Below the pieces are notes generated by a model. The model was not told the origin of the DNA, did not search any database, and was given only the letters and a program-made list of their open reading frames with translations. A DNA stretch of 64,000 bases, from positions 744,001 through 808,000 of the forward strand of contig CBDCLG010000020.1 in assembly GCA_965218625.1 (NCBI GenBank), in the 5' to 3' direction. The translations under genes and the position numbers were made by a program. Below, piece by piece: positions 10,252-18,498 of this stretch (positions are counted from its first letter, which is position 1; each line of letters opens with the position of its first letter). Source of the DNA: Bin5 sp965218625. Lineage in GTDB: Bacteria; Chloroflexota; Anaerolineae; Caldilineales; Caldilineaceae.

Positions 10252-11355
10252 TCATTCGATCACCAGAACAGGCTCACCCAGCGCTTCCCAGCGGGGAGCG
10301 ATGCCCAATCCGGCGGCGGTGGATGCCGCCAGGCGGCCACGTTTGCGCTGGGGCGCGCCGTCCGCCGTGCTGACGGTTACGTAGCTGTTGAAATCGGTGG
10401 CGGAAAAGAGAAACTCAGGCGAGGTACTGTGCGCCAGGTGCGAGATCGCGGCGGTGGTGATGTCCCCGCCCCAACTGTCTTCGATCGTCATGGCGATGCC
10501 CAGGGAGACGCACAGGTCGCGCGCCTGCCGCGCCTTCGTCAGCCCGCCGAACTTGCTGATCTTGATGTTCACGACGTCCATGGCGTCATCCCGATGCGCG
10601 GTCAGCAGCGCTTCAATGCTATCGATCGTTTCATCCAACACGAAGGGGTGCGTCGTCCGCCGCCGGATCGAGAGGCATGACTCGTAACTGAGACAGGGCT
10701 GCTCGATGTAAACGTCCACATCTTCCACCCCGCGCACGACACGCGCAGCTTCGTGCGCCAGCCAGCCCGTATTGGCGTCGGCCACCAGCTTGTCCCCGGG
10801 CCGCAGCACAGCCGCTACTGCACGAATCCGCTCGATATCCGTGTCCGCGTCAGCCCCCACCTTCAGCTGAAAACGCCGGTATCCCTCTGCGCGGTATTTC
10901 GCCACCGACTCCGTCATCGCCGCCGGCGTACCTTGCGAAATGGCGCGGTAGAGGACAAAGTCATCACCGTAGCGCCCTCCAAGCAACACGCAGACAGGTT
11001 GACCGCTGACCTGGCCCAAAATGTCCCAGCAAGCGATGTCGATGCCGGATTTGACATAGGCATGGCCTTTGAGAGCCCGGTCCATCTGCTCGTTAAGTGC
11101 CGCCAGCTGCCGAGGGTCCAGCCCGATGAGATGGGGAGCCAACTCGGCCAGGCCAGCACGCACGCCCCTCGCGTAGGCTGGCAGATAGAAGGGGCCGAGC
11201 GGGCAGACTTCGCCATGCCCCGCGTAGCCTTCGTCCGTCTCGACTCGCACAATCGTGCTGTCGAAAACCGTAACCGACTTCCCGCCGGACCAGGCATAGC
11301 GCCCTTCATGCAGGGGCAGGTCGACCTGGTATGCGGAAATGCGGGCAATTCGCAT
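10252..11355 (-). CDS. Enolase-superfamily epimerase/dehydratase (hydroxyproline-betaine epimerase/cis-3-hydroxyproline dehydratase type)
   Basis: A 367-residue protein. MRIARISAYQVDLPLHEG and WSGGKSVTVFDSTIVRVETDEG resemble 4-hydroxyproline betaine 2-epimerases and cis-3-hydroxy-L-proline dehydratases. The barrel has the acid/base motif RFQLKVG, metal ligands in LVADANTGW, YIEQPC and FVLDETID, and a second lysine in VNIKISKFGG, giving the two-lysine arrangement of the muconate lactonizing/Ala-Glu epimerase type. GTG/ATG choices exist upstream. The ATG at 11355 is chosen because GGAGG lies 8 bases before it; ATG 11370 has no comparable site. Role inferred: metabolism of proline betaine or hydroxyproline osmolytes. 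Confidence 0.8.
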   Translation of the reverse strand: MRIARISAYQVDLPLHEGRYAWSGGKSVTVFDSTIVRVETDEGYAGHGEVCPLGPFYLPAYARGVRAGLAELAPHLIGLDPRQLAALNEQMDRALKGHAYVKSGIDIACWDILGQVSGQPVCVLLGGRYGDDFVLYRAISQGTPAAMTESVAKYRAEGYRRFQLKVGADADTDIERIRAVAAVLRPGDKLVADANTGWLAHEAARVVRGVEDVDVYIEQPCLSYESCLSIRRRTTHPFVLDETIDSIEALLTAHRDDAMDVVNIKISKFGGLTKARQARDLCVSLGIAMTIEDSWGGDITTAAISHLAHSTSPEFLFSATDFNSYVTVSTADGAPQRKRGRLAASTAAGLGIAPRWEALGEPVLVIE

Positions 11356-11543
11356 TTTGGGGGCCTCCATAGCGAGGTTGTTTGCGAGTCGAATCGATTC
11401 TAACACACTTCGCAGGTTCCACTGCTCAACGCGAGGTCGTGCGAAATATAGGGAGTTGCCCTGTGACCGCTCTTGCCACTTGACCAATCCCGCAAGTTCG
11501 GTTACAAATGTTGATCCAATGAGGAGTCGGACATGGGTTCCGG

Positions 11544-12710
11544 TTGAAGACAACGCGACTTCTCTGCTCTGCCCCGAAAAGGACCTGCCGATTGATCGCA
11601 TACTGTCCCAGCAGCCAGTTCCGGATTGCTGCCGAAGAAGCGCCCCTGCGGTGCCCGCTCAGCGGCGAACCGTTGGAGTATCGCGAGCTGCCCCCGTTCG
11701 ACCCGGATAAGATCGAGGACCATAATCCGGGCCACTGGCGTTACCTGCCCATGCTGCCAGTTGTAGCGCCGGGGCGGGAACTGCAATCGCTGGGGGAGGG
11801 CTGGACACCGCTGATCGAAGACGTCTGGTTGGAACAGCCCATCTACTGGAAGTTTGAAGGGCTGATGCCTTCAGGCAGCTACAAAGACCGTGGGGTCAGC
11901 GTCATCATCAACTGGCTGGTGGGGCAGGGTGTGCGCACGGTTATGGACGATTCGAGCGGGAATGCCGGCGCCAGCTTGGCATGTTATGCGGCGCGGGCCG
12001 GACTTTTTGCCCGCATTTTTGTGCCTGCTTACGCGCCGCAACCCAAAAAGGCGCAAATCGCTGTCTACGGCGCGGAGCTGGTCGAAGTTACCGGCCCCCG
12101 CACCGCTGCCACCGAGGCCGCCGAAGCCTCGCAGACCGGCGATGATGTGATCTATGCCTCACATGCCTGGCACCCCGCCTGTCTCCTCGGCTTTATGACC
12201 AATGCTTGGGAGATCTGGGAGCAACTCGGCCGCAGGGTGCCCGATTGGTTCGTCACGCCGGTCGGGTATGGCGGTCTCTTTCTGGGGGCATGGCGCGGCT
12301 TTCAGCACCTGCACCGCAGCGGGGTGATCGAGAGATTGCCGCGCATGGTGGCCGTGCAGGCCGAGCCGATAACGCCGATCTGCGACGCTTTCCACGAGGG
12401 ATACAGCGAAGTGGTGCCCCGCCGGCAGGTGGCGCCCAGTATCCTGGCCGACGGCATCGCTGTCGAGAAGCCGGTGCGCAACCGTTCAATCCTGGGGGCG
12501 TTGCGCCACTCCGGCGGTACGGCCATCGTCGTCAACGACGAGGAGATCAATGCAGCCCAGGATCGTCTCGCTCAACGGGGTCTCTTCGTCGAACCGACCA
12601 GCGCAACAGTTGCCGCCGCCCTTACGAAACTGGCTCCACAGTTCAAACGTTCGGATTCCGTCGTCGTCAACCTGACAGGCCTTGGACTCAAACGGCTGCC
12701 GGCCATCTAG
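11544..12710 (+). CDS. Threonine synthase-like PLP-dependent lyase
   Basis: A fold-type II PLP enzyme. The PLP lysine is in GSYKDRGVS and the phosphate loop in DDSSGNAGAS; the C-terminal EPTSATVAA and NLTGLGLK also match threonine synthase-like proteins. The N-terminal CPLSGEPLEYRELP is the usual beginning of this subfamily, where relatives often have a zinc-ribbon pair of cysteines; only one cysteine remains here. The true start is uncertain: ATG 11544 adds ~35 residues without family resemblance, and no standard start codon lies closer to the CPLSG segment. The reaction in relatives is O-phosphohomoserine to threonine, but diverged members act on other amino acids. Divergent from the 10252-11355 gene. 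Confidence 0.8.
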   Translation: MKTTRLLCSAPKRTCRLIAYCPSSQFRIAAEEAPLRCPLSGEPLEYRELPPFDPDKIEDHNPGHWRYLPMLPVVAPGRELQSLGEGWTPLIEDVWLEQPIYWKFEGLMPSGSYKDRGVSVIINWLVGQGVRTVMDDSSGNAGASLACYAARAGLFARIFVPAYAPQPKKAQIAVYGAELVEVTGPRTAATEAAEASQTGDDVIYASHAWHPACLLGFMTNAWEIWEQLGRRVPDWFVTPVGYGGLFLGAWRGFQHLHRSGVIERLPRMVAVQAEPITPICDAFHEGYSEVVPRRQVAPSILADGIAVEKPVRNRSILGALRHSGGTAIVVNDEEINAAQDRLAQRGLFVEPTSATVAAALTKLAPQFKRSDSVVVNLTGLGLKRLPAI

Positions 12711-12785
12711 ATACAGCGGGAATCGAGATGTGCCCAGCGGACTTTAACCCCACCGGCCTTTTCCTTCCCCCATTGGGCATCCGGT

Positions 12786-13574
12786 ATGGAGAGCAAGTTT
12801 TACTCGCTGATTGAACTGCAGGACGCCGTGGGGCTCCGATTCAACGACTTCACGCTGGTCCAGCGCGCGTTTGTCCACCGCAGCTATCTGCATGAAGCAG
12901 GTGACGATTCAGACCTGCAGGACAATCAACGCCTGGAATTTCTGGGCGACGCCGTACTGAGCTTCATTGTCAGCGAACTGCTCTTCAGGCTCTACCCTGA
13001 GCGGCGAGAGGGCGAACTGACCAACCTGCGGTCTGCGCTCGTAAAACGCGAGTCGTTGTCCCGCTTTGCCAAGGAATTGTGTCTGGGCGAATATCTGATG
13101 CTGGGGCGCGGCGAGGAAGAAAACGGGGGGCGCGCCCGCCATACCACTCTCTGCGATACCTACGAAGCCTTTATCGGCGCACTCTATCTTGACCAGGGGA
13201 TCACCGGCCTGCGTGGCTTTCTCGAATCGAGGCTCCTGACGGAGATCGAAAGGGTGGCCAATTTCGCCCTGGCTAAAGATCCCAAGAGCCGCCTACAGGA
13301 GTGGGTGCAGGCGGCTATGGGTCAGACGCCTCGCTACCGCACCGTCCACACCGAAGGGCCCGACCATGCGCGCAAATTCATCCGCCAGGTGACGATCGAC
13401 AAACAGCCTTACGGCGTTGGCGAGGGCCAGAGCAAGCAGGAGGCGGAACAGGCCGCCGCGGCGATGGCCCTGGCCCGCCTCGGGCAGACAAGCCCGGGCT
13501 ATGTAGACAGTGGTCTGGCTGAAGAATATGATTTGGCGACGGTGGAGATGGAGGACGCGGAGGAAGAAGAGTAA
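12786..13574 (+). CDS. rnc: Ribonuclease III
   Basis: A 262-residue protein with the RNase III signature NQRLEFLGDAVLSF (~50-63), a second acidic catalytic site in CDTYEAFIGALYLD (~120-133), and a C-terminal double-stranded RNA-binding domain (DPKSRLQEWVQ ... GEGQSKQEAEQAAAAMAL, ~165-230). An unusual ~30-residue acidic tail follows (EYDLATVEMEDAEEEE). The enzyme cleaves double-stranded RNA in rRNA maturation and mRNA turnover. The gene starts 75 bases after the threonine synthase-like gene and may be transcribed with it. Confidence 0.95.
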   Translation: MESKFYSLIELQDAVGLRFNDFTLVQRAFVHRSYLHEAGDDSDLQDNQRLEFLGDAVLSFIVSELLFRLYPERREGELTNLRSALVKRESLSRFAKELCLGEYLMLGRGEEENGGRARHTTLCDTYEAFIGALYLDQGITGLRGFLESRLLTEIERVANFALAKDPKSRLQEWVQAAMGQTPRYRTVHTEGPDHARKFIRQVTIDKQPYGVGEGQSKQEAEQAAAAMALARLGQTSPGYVDSGLAEEYDLATVEMEDAEEEE

Positions 13575-13659
13575 CCCTGATTACGCCGGCCACCCGGCCT
13601 TCCTCCTAAGAGAAGTGCAGATGGTCTCCTGCTAAAGCCCCCCGATGCCGCTCTCGTCT

Positions 13660-14514
13660 TCAGGTCGGCCCGTAGACAGGTGTCTCCACAAGCCGGCGTC
13701 TGTTGCGCACACGGGACACATAGAACAAAGCAATGCAGAAGAGAATCGACTGCAACAGCACAATCGACGCCCCGCTCGAAACATCCACGTAGAAGCTGAG
13801 GTACATCCCAATCAGCCCGGTCAGCGAGCCCAAGGCCGTTGAGAAAATAATCAAGCGGTGAAAGCTGTCGGTCAGCAACCGAACCGTGATCGGGGGAACC
13901 ACCAGCGCGGCACCAATCATCGTCACACCCATGATCTGCACGGAAGCGATGATTACGGCCGCCAGGATTAAAGCAAACCAGGTCTCGATCCAAAAGGTGG
14001 GAACCCCATAAACCTGAGCGACCTCCGTATTGAATGTCGTGAAAAGCAGCTGCTTGTAGAAGAAGAAGATCATCAAAGTCGCCGCGACCGTAACAAAGAT
14101 GATCACGGCGATGTCGGCATAGGTAACCCCCAGGACATTGCCGAAGAGAGCCGCGTCAAAAGATTGCGAGAAGCGGCGGTAACGTGAGATCAGGGCGACC
14201 CCTAGGGCGAAACTGGCAGTCGTTACCACGCCGATGGCGGCGTCGGCGCTAATCGTCGTTTTGCGCACCGTCTGGTTGATCAGCAGCGCGGCGACAAAAC
14301 CCCACGATACAGCCCCGACATAGAAATTGAACTGGAGAATGAAGGCGACCACCGCGCCGCCGAAAACGGCATGGGAAAGGCCGTGGCCGATGAAACTCAT
14401 GCCGCGCAGAACGATATAGACGCCGATCAAGGCGCACAGCCCGCCAACGAGGACGGCGGCAATGGTACCGTTGCGAAAGAACTCATACTGAAATGGGGTA
14501 AACAGAGCGTCCAT
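13660..14514 (-). CDS. Zinc/manganese ABC transporter permease
   Basis: A 284-residue ABC-3-type membrane protein with about eight hydrophobic segments. MDALFTPFQYEFFRNGTIAAVLVGGLCALIGVYIVLRGMSFIGHGLSHAVFGG is the standard beginning, and VMIGAALVVPPITVRLL the conserved segment, of ZnuB/MntB permeases. Its start lies 6 bases after the stop of the ATPase gene (14520), so the two are translated together. It forms the membrane channel for the metal delivered by the binding proteins encoded at 15456-19494. The His-rich binding protein and the Zur-like regulator in the cluster favour zinc over manganese. Confidence 0.92.
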   Translation of the reverse strand: MDALFTPFQYEFFRNGTIAAVLVGGLCALIGVYIVLRGMSFIGHGLSHAVFGGAVVAFILQFNFYVGAVSWGFVAALLINQTVRKTTISADAAIGVVTTASFALGVALISRYRRFSQSFDAALFGNVLGVTYADIAVIIFVTVAATLMIFFFYKQLLFTTFNTEVAQVYGVPTFWIETWFALILAAVIIASVQIMGVTMIGAALVVPPITVRLLTDSFHRLIIFSTALGSLTGLIGMYLSFYVDVSSGASIVLLQSILFCIALFYVSRVRNRRRLVETPVYGPT

Positions 14515-14519
14515 AGCGG

Positions 14520-15374
14520 TCAGGACTCCTTGTCGGCGATTGCGGGCTGCGTCCCGTTGCCCTTCTGGTTGTCATGACTGGGCAATCCCCCCTCCACCGG
14601 ATCCGGCAGCACTTCCTGCAGTCCGTGGGGATGCGGCCTCTGCTGCACAAAAATCATATCGTCTTGGCGGAGGACGATAAAGTCGCCCTGGTAAGCCTCG
14701 CTCAGCTTAGCCTCCGTGAAGATCTCGTGCGGCGGACCTTGGGCCACAATGCGTCGGTTCAGACAGACGACCCAGGGCACATGGGCAGCAGCCATGTTCA
14801 GATCGTGTGTCGTCAGCAGGATCGTCATCCCCTCTTTGTTGAGCAGGGTCAGCCAGTGGAAGATGTTTTCAGAGCTGCGCACATCGACGCCGGTGGTCGG
14901 CTCATCCAGCACAAGCACCTCCGGGTCCGCCACCAGCGCACGCGCCAAAAAGACGCGCTGCTGCTGGCCACCGGAGAGATCGCGGATGTGCCGCTCGGCC
15001 AGATGGCCAATCTCCAACTGGTCCAGAATCTCCCGCGCCCGCTTCCTCTCGCTGCCGCGCGGCCAGGGCCAGATGTTCGAACGGTGGTCCACGCCCATCA
15101 GGACCACCTCTTCGGCCGTAACCGGAAAACTCCAATCGACGGTCTCGATCTGGGGCACATAAGTCATCCGCAGATCAGGCCGCACGCGCTGGATCTGCCC
15201 CGAGTTTGGCGTGTGCAGGGCCAGCACGAGTTTCAGCAACGATGTCTTTCCGGCGCCGCTCGGCCCCACCAGGCCAACGAACTGACCGGGGTGCAGGTGC
15301 AGATCGATCTCTTCCAGCACATTGAACGGACCATAGCCAAAGGCCACACCGTTCAATTCAATTAGCGGGTCCAT
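14520..15374 (-). CDS. Zinc/manganese ABC transporter ATP-binding protein
   Basis: A 284-residue ABC ATPase: Walker A GPSGAGKTSLLKL (~37-49), signature LSGGQQQRVFLARAL (~135-149), Walker B VLVLDEPTTGVD (~154-165) and H-loop TTHDLNMA. The MTYVPQIETVDWSFPVTAEEVVLMG segment is characteristic of the ZnuC/MntB-type importer ATPases. The C-terminal ~40 residues after the ABC core are a low-complexity tail (HPHGLQEVLPDPVEGG). It lies between the binding protein (81 bases upstream) and the permease (6 bases downstream), on the same strand. Confidence 0.92.
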   Translation of the reverse strand: MDPLIELNGVAFGYGPFNVLEEIDLHLHPGQFVGLVGPSGAGKTSLLKLVLALHTPNSGQIQRVRPDLRMTYVPQIETVDWSFPVTAEEVVLMGVDHRSNIWPWPRGSERKRAREILDQLEIGHLAERHIRDLSGGQQQRVFLARALVADPEVLVLDEPTTGVDVRSSENIFHWLTLLNKEGMTILLTTHDLNMAAAHVPWVVCLNRRIVAQGPPHEIFTEAKLSEAYQGDFIVLRQDDMIFVQQRPHPHGLQEVLPDPVEGGLPSHDNQKGNGTQPAIADKES

Positions 15375-15455
15375 CTACCCTCCCTCAGGAGGAAACCGTG
15401 AAAAGGAGAGAGGAGCGCGTTGCCCCGCAAACTACTCTCTCCGTCCTCCTCATTC

Positions 15456-16730
15456 TCAGTCCGGAACGTTGCCGGTCTCCACCCCGTCCATCAACGAGGG
15501 GTCACCGCCAAGCACACTCGCCATCGTCCTCAGATTCTCCACCATCATACCGATATACGTATGCTCCGGATCGCCGGGCTCTCCGGGCAGACCATCGTCC
15601 ATTAACGTGCTCAAGGTCACGCCGCTCTCGCGCGCGATCTGCTCAAGAACGTCCGCCGGGAACAAGATTGAACCGAAGATAGCAGGCACGCCTTCGTCAA
15701 GCAGTTGGTCGATCAGCGCCGCAATCTCTTGCGCAGACGGCTCAGAGGTGTCCGACGGCTGGATCGCTCCGATCACGGTGTAGCCGTAGCGCAGAGCAAA
15801 GTAGCCGAACGAATCGTGATAGGTCAACAGCCTGCGATTCGCTTCGGGAATCGTAGCCGTCGTCGCGCGGATGGCCTCGTCGAGGGCAAAAAGACGGGCC
15901 GTATACTCGTTAAAGTTGGCCTCATAGTAGTCCCTGTTGTCTGGGTCATGGGCTGACAGGCTGACGAAAATGACTTTGGCGTAACGAATAGCGAAGTTCG
16001 GATCGAGCAACAGGTGCGGGTCAGGCTCCCCTTCTTCGCCCTCATCTTCGTCGTGGCCGTGCTCGTCCTCATCCTCGTCGTCGTCCTCGGCATGGCCGTG
16101 CTCGTCTTCATCCTCGTGGTCGTCGTCTTCCTCAGCGTGGCCGTGCTCGTCCTCATCCTCGTGGTCGTCGTCTTTCTCGGCGTGGCCGTGCTCGTCCTCA
16201 TCCTCGTGGTCGTCGTCATCTTCGGCATGGCCATGCTCGTCTTCATCCTCGTCGTGATCATCTTCCTCGGCGTGACCATGCTCGTCTTCATCTTCGTCGT
16301 GATCATCTTCCTCGGCGTGACCGTGATGGTGTTCGACACCATAGATGAATTCACCAGGTTCGGCTACGGCAGGGGCCAATTCGACGATCTCGGCTCCTTC
16401 CTTCAGATTTGCCTTGGCCAGCCTTAGCGTCGACTCGTCGAGATGCAGCCCGTTGACAAAGATCAGATCGGCCTGTGCCAGTTTCACGGCATCCGAGGGC
16501 CTCGGCTCGAATGTGTGCGGGTCAACTCCGGGCGGCATGATGCCATCGAGTTCGATTCGGTCGCCGCCGATGTTGTAGACGATGTTGGCAACGGGAGAAA
16601 TAGAAGCAATGACACGCAAACGATCCTCTCCTGGCTGGGCGGCCGTTGACGCCGGCGCGATGGGGCCGCAAGCCGCCAGGAGGATCAATACCGATAGCAG
16701 CGAGAGCAAAGTTCGGAGTGAGCTGAGCAT
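15456..16730 (-). CDS. Zinc-binding lipoprotein (ZnuA/AdcA family) with very long acidic-histidine loop
   Basis: A 424-residue substrate-binding lipoprotein. The signal peptide ends in the lipobox LLAAC (Cys ~21). Metal-site residues of the family are visible: His in GVDPHTFEP (~72), His in EPDPHLLLD (~238), His in TYHDSFGYFALRYGY, and the C-terminal Asp/Glu region. Between the first two sites lies a ~100-residue loop made of seven HGHAEEDDHDEDEDE-like units, far longer than the His-rich loop of Escherichia coli ZnuA. Such loops sense or buffer zinc in the family. The gene sits 48 bases after the Zur-like gene and 81 before the ATPase, so it is part of the same minus-strand unit. Confidence 0.92.
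   Translation of the reverse strand: MLSSLRTLLSLLSVLILLAACGPIAPASTAAQPGEDRLRVIASISPVANIVYNIGGDRIELDGIMPPGVDPHTFEPRPSDAVKLAQADLIFVNGLHLDESTLRLAKANLKEGAEIVELAPAVAEPGEFIYGVEHHHGHAEEDDHDEDEDEHGHAEEDDHDEDEDEHGHAEDDDDHEDEDEHGHAEKDDDHEDEDEHGHAEEDDDHEDEDEHGHAEDDDEDEDEHGHDEDEGEEGEPDPHLLLDPNFAIRYAKVIFVSLSAHDPDNRDYYEANFNEYTARLFALDEAIRATTATIPEANRRLLTYHDSFGYFALRYGYTVIGAIQPSDTSEPSAQEIAALIDQLLDEGVPAIFGSILFPADVLEQIARESGVTLSTLMDDGLPGEPGDPEHTYIGMMVENLRTMASVLGGDPSLMDGVETGNVPD
16026..16338. repeat. In-frame ~45-base tandem repeats encoding the His/Asp/Glu loop
   Basis: Six units encoding HGHAE(E/D/K)DD(D/H)...DEDE, five of 15 residues and one of 13, followed by a shorter HGHDEDEGEEGE unit. Unit sequences differ slightly (EEDDHDE, EDDDDHE, EKDDDHE), so the array has been evolving by unit duplication and point change. 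The opposite strand reads as a false hydrophobic Val/Leu-rich frame and should be ignored. Confidence 0.9.
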
Positions 16731-16778
16731 GTGCGATTACCCTTTCGTCTGGAAGTGTGATGCGCCCTTCAGAACCCG

Positions 16779-17216
16779 TCAGGCGCCTGCAGCGTCGCGG
16801 CAATCGGTGCAATGCCCGAAAAAGGAAACATGGCTCACGTCGATCTCAAAGTCGTATTGCGTCTCCATCTTCTGCCGAAACGTACGCAAGACCCCGTGCG
16901 GCAACTCAAAGAAACTGTCGCACGTGCGGCAGACGAGATGGTGATGCGGTTCTGGCCCGGCAACCTCGTAGGCAACGCGCCCGTCAGACATCTGCACCAT
17001 CGCCAGAATCCGCTGCTCGGTCAGGAAATGCAGCGAGCGGTAGACGGTGGCCCGGCTCAGGGAAGGTGTTTTGCGCCGGACTACCTCGTACACCGCATCT
17101 GGGACAACGTGCTTGCCCAATTCACAGACCGCGTCCAGGATCAACTGACGCTGGGGCGTAACCCGGTAGCCTGCCTCTCGCAATCGACGATTGATCTCTA
17201 CCGTGTTGTGGCTCAT
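16779..17216 (-). CDS. zur: Fur-family transcriptional regulator, probably Zur
   Basis: A 145-residue winged-helix repressor. The DNA-binding part contains GYRVTPQRQLILDAVCEL and SRATVYRSLHFLTEQ. The metal-sensing part has the HHH cluster in GPEPHHHLVCRTC and two CxxC pairs (CRTC, CTDC) for structural zinc. ATG 17216 (MSHNTVEINRRLREAGYRVTPQR) fits the family better than the 10-residue upstream extension. It is located between the tandem binding-protein genes and transcribed towards znuA/C/B. Role inferred: zinc-dependent repression of the whole cluster. Fur or Mur specificity cannot be excluded from sequence alone. Confidence 0.88.
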   Translation of the reverse strand: MSHNTVEINRRLREAGYRVTPQRQLILDAVCELGKHVVPDAVYEVVRRKTPSLSRATVYRSLHFLTEQRILAMVQMSDGRVAYEVAGPEPHHHLVCRTCDSFFELPHGVLRTFRQKMETQYDFEIDVSHVSFFGHCTDCRDAAGA

Positions 17217-17230
17217 GAGACTTTTGGTTA

Positions 17231-17246
17231 TTGCAAATTGTCGCAA
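17231..17246. promoter_or_regulatory. Candidate Zur operator TTGCAAATTGTCGCAA
   Basis: A TTGC-N8-GCAA inverted repeat lies 15 bases before the regulator's start and just downstream of a weak promoter (TTGACG at 17284-17279, AT-rich -10 region around 17258-17253). A related GCAATTGC element lies directly downstream of the promoter of the third binding-protein gene (19567-19578). Position and symmetry suit autorepression. The binding protein is inferred. Confidence 0.4.
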
Positions 17247-17417
17247 CTAATAATACTACTAACACACTCCGACGAACACGTCAAACTCAATTATCCACGA
17301 TCAGCTCTCTCGCTCAAAAGCAGTTCTTGCCGGCCGCGACATCAGGCCGACAAAAAGGTAAAATCGCGTAGGGCAAACGAACCGTCCTCGAGGAGGCACG
17401 GCTTGTGGTAAACCTGT

Positions 17418-18377
17418 CTATTCCGTCTCCGGTATGTTGCGGGTCTCGACATGGTCAATCAGAGTTGGGTCGCCGCCGAGCGCCTCAGCCAGGGCCTGCT
17501 GGTTACGTACCTTCATATAGAAGAAGGAGTGCTCAAGGTCGCCCGGCTCACCGGGCAGATTGTCGTCGTCATACCAGTAGATGGGAACGTCCGCCTCGCG
17601 GCTGATCTGCTCCAGTACAGGTGAGGGAGAGAACGAGGAGCCAAAGATGGCGGGCAGTTCCAATTCGCGCAAAAGCTCAATCGCTCCCGCCACGTCCTGA
17701 GCGGACGGTTCGGAGAAATCGTGCGGCTGCAGCGTGCCTACGATAGTGTAGCCGTAGCGCCGCGCCATGTAGGAAAACGAGTCGTGATAGCTGTAGAGCT
17801 GCCGGTTTTCCTCCGGTATACTGGCGGTTACGGCCCGAATTGCCGCGTCCAGCTCGTCAATGCGCGCCGCGAACTGGTCGTAATTGGCGTTATACGCATC
17901 TGCATTGGCCGGGTCTTGCTCAACCAGTGTGTCGCGTATTACTCCGGCAAACTTGAGCGCGAGCATTGTATCGCCGCCCATGTGCTGGTCGATGCTTCCA
18001 AATTCGTCGTAGATGTACTCCTCGGGCTCCAACGCCAGCGGGGCGATCAGGACGACGCTGTTCTCGTCGCCAACGATGGATGCGAGTCGCCTTCGGACCA
18101 CTTCGGGATTCGTGGCACCGCGCACGATGACCAATTCGGCCTCGGACAGCCTTACCGCGTCGGATGGCGTCGGTTCATAGGTATGCGGATCAGCCCCTGG
18201 CGGTATGATCTGATCGATGTTAACGAGATCGCCAGCGATATTGTAGATGTGGTTGGCCAGGATGGTCCCCGATGTGACAACCCTTAAGCGCGGCTCTTCT
18301 GGTTCGGCGGCGCCAGTCTCCTGGGGGGCAATGGCGACACAGGCGGCCGTGAGAAGCAGCAGCGCCAAGAGCGACAA
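17418..18377 (-). CDS. Zinc/manganese-binding lipoprotein, second paralogue
   Basis: A ZnuA-family protein of 319 residues counted from TTG 18377. Lipobox-like LLLTAAC, then GADPHTYEPTPSD (first metal His), YHDSFSYMARRYGYT (third His) and a C-terminal YDDDNLPGEPG. The usual DPHLW segment is replaced by GSIDQHMGGDTMLALKFA, so the second metal ligand may be the His of DQHMGG. There is no His-rich loop. From TTG 18377 the signal peptide lacks a basic start. In frame at 18401 an ATT codon preceded by AAGGAGAG would give IIRKSFGILLSLLALLLL, a better signal peptide, so a rare ATT start (or a misread ATG) is likely. Upstream of zur on the same strand. Confidence 0.85.
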   Translation of the reverse strand: MSLLALLLLTAACVAIAPQETGAAEPEEPRLRVVTSGTILANHIYNIAGDLVNIDQIIPPGADPHTYEPTPSDAVRLSEAELVIVRGATNPEVVRRRLASIVGDENSVVLIAPLALEPEEYIYDEFGSIDQHMGGDTMLALKFAGVIRDTLVEQDPANADAYNANYDQFAARIDELDAAIRAVTASIPEENRQLYSYHDSFSYMARRYGYTIVGTLQPHDFSEPSAQDVAGAIELLRELELPAIFGSSFSPSPVLEQISREADVPIYWYDDDNLPGEPGDLEHSFFYMKVRNQQALAEALGGDPTLIDHVETRNIPETE

Positions 18378-18498
18378 TAGAATACCGAATGACTTGCGAA
18401 TGATTGGCTCTCCTTTTCTCCTGATGGTGCCCTATAAAATGAATCGTTGACGTTAGGTTGATGTCTGCCATTCCCGTCTTCGCCCAGCATCGCCCCGG

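Noticed and set aside
11544..11650. Complete zinc-ribbon N-terminus on the threonine synthase-like protein
   Set aside because: Only one cysteine of the expected pair is present near CPLSGEPL, so no metal site can be claimed.
16014..16427. Val/Leu-rich membrane-like frame on the plus strand
   Set aside because: It is the antisense of the His/Asp/Glu repeat of the zinc-binding lipoprotein; the hydrophobicity is a by-product of complementing acidic codons.
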